Positions 61,383 through 64,000 of a stretch of DNA of 64,000 bases are shown here, one piece after another. The stretch's first letter is position 1; each line of letters opens with the position of its first letter. Origin of the DNA: Clostridium_AI sp964409685 (GTDB lineage: Bacteria; Bacillota; Clostridia; Lachnospirales; Lachnospiraceae). The stretch is from positions 62,001 to 126,000 of the forward strand of contig CAYPEJ010000002.1 of assembly GCA_964409685.1 (NCBI GenBank), in the 5' to 3' direction. The notes under the pieces were generated by a model. That model was not told the DNA's origin and made no database searches. It saw nothing but the letters and a program-made list of their open reading frames with translations. Both the position numbers and the translations under genes were made by a program.

Positions 61383-61661
61383 ATGAGAATCGATTCAATT
61401 AACAAAATGGATCAAATCTATCAGAAAGCCAGTGCAAAAAGTAATATTAAGAACACAAAGAAAAGCTCATCCGACTTTATTCAGATTTCAACATTAGGTA
61501 GAGATTTACAGGTTGCAAAACAAGCTGTAAAAGATACTGATGATGTTAGATGGGATAAAGTGAATGAGATTAAGCAGCGTATGCAGTCGGGAACATACAA
61601 TGTTTCTGCTGAAGAAGTTGCAAACAAAATGGTTGATAGTTATTTTAGCACAAGTATTTAA
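61383..61661 (+). CDS. flgM: Anti-sigma-28 factor FlgM
   Basis: Small cytoplasmic protein of 92 residues that holds the flagellar sigma factor until hook completion. The N-terminus MRIDSINKMDQIYQ is followed by a Lys/Ser-rich linker, DFIQISTLGRDLQVAKQAV, and the C-terminal sigma-binding helices VNEIKQRMQSGTYNVSAEEVANKMVD. ATG 61383 is preferred over TTG 61377 because it matches the family start and leaves the GGTGG element upstream. It is the first gene of the flgM-flgN-flgK block, with a sigma-28-like promoter. Confidence 0.9.
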   Translation: MRIDSINKMDQIYQKASAKSNIKNTKKSSSDFIQISTLGRDLQVAKQAVKDTDDVRWDKVNEIKQRMQSGTYNVSAEEVANKMVDSYFSTSI

Positions 61662-61714
61662 GTAAATATAAAAGGTTAGTGAAAAGAAATTAGTAAGAAA
61701 AGAGAGGTTTCATA

Positions 61715-62227
61715 GTGGCGAGTCTGATTGAAGAGTTGATTGAGACACTGGACAAGGAAGAAAAGATCTACAATGAACTATTACCAGTGGTGGAACAGAA
61801 AGCACAGATTATTATCAAGAATGACCTAGAACAACTTCAGTACATCACTACTGTAGAACAGGATTTTGTTGATAAGATCACAGTATTAGAACACAACAGA
61901 AGTAAAATTATTTCTAACATCGCGATTGTGATGAATAAGAAGGTGGAAGACCTGAATTTGAAGGCAATTATTGCGATGTTAGAAAAACAACCTGTCGAAC
62001 AGGAAAAATTAAGTAAACTTCATGATTCGCTCAGTACGAAACTGTTCCGATTGAAGGAGTTAAATTTACAGAATAGGGCATTATTGGAACAATCATTAGA
62101 GATGATTGAATTTACAATGAATGTGATACAAAGTGATAGGGTAGCACCCGTGAATCATTATAATAGATCGGCAGCAACACAGGATATCCCATTTACACAA
62201 CAGGGAATGTTTGATGCCAAACAATAA
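61715..62227 (+). CDS. flgN: Flagellar chaperone FlgN
   Basis: Export chaperone for hook-associated proteins FlgK and FlgL. The 170-residue protein is almost entirely helical/coiled-coil (LIEELIETLDKEEKIYNELLP, KLSKLHDSLSTKLFRLKELN), as in the FlgN family. It starts with GTG behind AGAGGT, 53 bases after flgM and 80 bases before flgK, its expected client. Identity rests on position and helical pattern more than on sharp motifs. Confidence 0.85.
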   Translation: MASLIEELIETLDKEEKIYNELLPVVEQKAQIIIKNDLEQLQYITTVEQDFVDKITVLEHNRSKIISNIAIVMNKKVEDLNLKAIIAMLEKQPVEQEKLSKLHDSLSTKLFRLKELNLQNRALLEQSLEMIEFTMNVIQSDRVAPVNHYNRSAATQDIPFTQQGMFDAKQ

Positions 62228-62307
62228 GAACGATAACGCAGAGTATTCTGCGTTTTATTATAGATGTAGACAGTAATAGTATAGAAATAAAAGAGGTTAG
62301 GTGAAGT

Positions 62308-64000
62308 ATGGGAAATATAATGACAAGTATGTATACTGGCGTTGCTGGTTTAAGAACCAATCAATCCAGTTTGAATACCGTCAGTCATAACCTTGCCAAT
62401 GTCAATACAGAAGGTTATGTAAGACAACAAATTGTAACACAAGATACAATCTATAACTCAATAGGGGCTTCCAGTGTCTCTATGTTACAAGTTGGATACG
62501 GTACTAATATTCAGACAATTCGTCAGGTAAGAGATGTGTTTTTGGATAAGGCATATCGTGTAGAAGTTGGACGAGAAGGTTTCTACAAATCACAAAGCGA
62601 AGCGACTCAAGAGATAGAAACTTTATTCGGTGAGTTAGAAGGCGAAGCATTTCATGATGATATTTCAGAATTCTGGACAGCATTACAAGAGTTGGCGAAA
62701 GAGCCAGATAGTATTGTAAAACGCGCTGCTGTCGTATCTCAAGCTAGTACATTAATTGAACGTGCTACTAGTATTTCTAGCGCATTAAGCGATTATCAAA
62801 AGAATTTAAATACAAATATTTTACAAAAAGTAGATAGAATCAATCAGATCGGGGAACAGATCGAATCTTTAAATCGTCAGATTGTACGATATGAAAGTGG
62901 ATCTGAGAATGCCAACGACTTACGAGATTCTCGAAATTTATTATTAGATGAATTAAGTGAGCTTGTAAAGATTTCATACAGTGAAGATTCTACAGGAAAT
63001 GTCAATGTTATGATTGAAGGTAGACAGTTTGTGTGGGATGGAGATGTATATGGTCTTACTACAATTGCAGAACAAGCTTCCGAATTAATCACAGTAGTTT
63101 GGGATGATGGGAAAAATACACCACTTTATGATTTGACACAAGAATGTAAGAGTGAAAATAACTCCAACATCGGTTCTTTAAAAGGTGTGTTAATTGCTCG
63201 AGGTGATGAACGAGCTAACTATACAGATATTCCAGTTCAAAAAGAAGGAGAATCTGATGACGATTACAAGAAAAGAGTTGAGGATTACAATAAGAATACA
63301 GCCCCATCTATCCTTGAGACAACACAAGCACAGTTTGACCAGTTGCTTCATGGTATGGTAACTGCGATTAATGATATTTTAAGTCCAAACGTAGATGTGG
63401 ATGGTTTCCTTGAAAATATGGGATATGGCAACCAAAATGTTACAATTACTACTGTGGACGGTGAAGCAGTTGACCTAGATAGCGTTAAATTATGGGACGA
63501 GGCAAATGCACCAGTAGGTATGGATCCTGATCAGACTCCAAGACAAGAATTATTTGAAAGAAAATATACAGAACGTTATACCGAAGCAACGATGACCTAC
63601 ACTGATGCAAATGGCAATCCACAAACAAAAACAGTTTATGTCTATAATGAAGAAGATCCAAATGATATCTACTCTTTATATACATTAGGTCAGATTCAAG
63701 TAAATGAAGAAATTCAAAAAGAAGTATCTTTATTACCATTAAGTGGTACAACAAATCAAGGATTAACAGATGCCTTTGATTTGGATAGATGTCAAGCTTT
63801 AGTAGATGTATTTAATCAAAAATTTTCTACGCTGTCACCAAATGAATTAACAAAGTATACATTTTCAGATTACTACACAGCATTTATCGGTGGCATTGCA
63901 ACAAAGGGAAATATGTTTGAAACAATGGCGGAAAAGCAAGAAGATGTAGCGACGAACATTGATAACCAACGTTCCAACTTACTTGGTGTTTCTTCCGAAG
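62308..64000 (+). CDS. flgK: Flagellar hook-associated protein 1 FlgK (3' end outside window)
   Basis: Junction protein between hook and filament. The N-terminus is diagnostic: MTSMYTGVAGLRTNQSSLNTVSHNLANVNTEGYVRQQ-type rod/hook signature, with SHNLANVNTEGY the shared axial-protein motif. 564 codons are open to the window end, so the C-terminal helix is missing. The central part has a family-typical variable region (62900-63800). The start at 62308 follows GAGGTTAGG. It is co-directional with flgM and flgN. Confidence 0.93.
   Translation, partial: MGNIMTSMYTGVAGLRTNQSSLNTVSHNLANVNTEGYVRQQIVTQDTIYNSIGASSVSMLQVGYGTNIQTIRQVRDVFLDKAYRVEVGREGFYKSQSEATQEIETLFGELEGEAFHDDISEFWTALQELAKEPDSIVKRAAVVSQASTLIERATSISSALSDYQKNLNTNILQKVDRINQIGEQIESLNRQIVRYESGSENANDLRDSRNLLLDELSELVKISYSEDSTGNVNVMIEGRQFVWDGDVYGLTTIAEQASELITVVWDDGKNTPLYDLTQECKSENNSNIGSLKGVLIARGDERANYTDIPVQKEGESDDDYKKRVEDYNKNTAPSILETTQAQFDQLLHGMVTAINDILSPNVDVDGFLENMGYGNQNVTITTVDGEAVDLDSVKLWDEANAPVGMDPDQTPRQELFERKYTERYTEATMTYTDANGNPQTKTVYVYNEEDPNDIYSLYTLGQIQVNEEIQKEVSLLPLSGTTNQGLTDAFDLDRCQALVDVFNQKFSTLSPNELTKYTFSDYYTAFIGGIATKGNMFETMAEKQEDVATNIDNQRSNLLGVSSE

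Overview
The window looks like a chromosomal segment of a motile, low-GC, plant-polysaccharide-degrading Clostridia, most likely Lachnospiraceae. This is inferred from: strong AGGAGG-type ribosome binding sites, AT-rich codons, a tyrosyl-tRNA T-box, a YesM/LplB/YtcP-type sugar uptake system, a modular secreted GH5 glucanase, FprA flavoprotein, HPr kinase, FliB flagellin methylase and a flagellar flgM-flgN-flgK block. No rRNA, tRNA, CRISPR array, transposase or integrase was seen.

Layout. 1-5817: sensor kinase (5' end cut by the window), two oligosaccharide ABC permeases and a lipoprotein binding protein. 5999-8184: luxS, then a Tyr-specific T-box leader and tyrS. 8385-12159: a TraX-7TM-GGDEF fusion, an aldose epimerase and a DUF4253 protein. 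12249-15195: restriction-modification island with an HNH nuclease and a single polypeptide joining a C5-methyltransferase to a HpaII-like endonuclease. 15200-20840: AraC regulator divergent from a GH43 enzyme, then a 1058-residue GH5 enzyme. 20936-28334: GNAT, an unusual KASIII-like protein, a GntR/ABC operon behind a 45-bp perfect palindrome, an alanine symporter and fliB. 28482-34619: membrane-anchored Ntn hydrolase, two unknown proteins, a membrane alpha/beta hydrolase and a SpoVB-type flippase. 34753-39901: two-component system plus ABC transporter with a BceR-type operator. 40046-42578: aromatic-acid-exporter-like protein, a non-genic stretch holding a possible 22-residue peptide, and a DegV protein.

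42853-51997 holds the most unusual region: a sigma-region-4-like protein interrupted at an A10 tract, then a compact gene set (adenylation enzyme, carrier protein, PaaK-like ligase, BtrH/C39-like protein, two ABC exporter half-transporters) and an esterase. It resembles a small dedicated biosynthesis-and-export cluster whose product I cannot name.

52083-56374 (minus strand) carries a topoisomerase IV-like parE-parC pair. 56717-61217 carries fprA-type flavoprotein, hprK and a TrmB regulator-lysA operon. 61383-64000 is flagellar (flgM, flgN, flgK, the last cut by the window end).

A small dispersed repeat (core AATTCATAGGAAATTC) occurs four times, each time directly on the T-tract of a rho-independent terminator of an otherwise unrelated gene.
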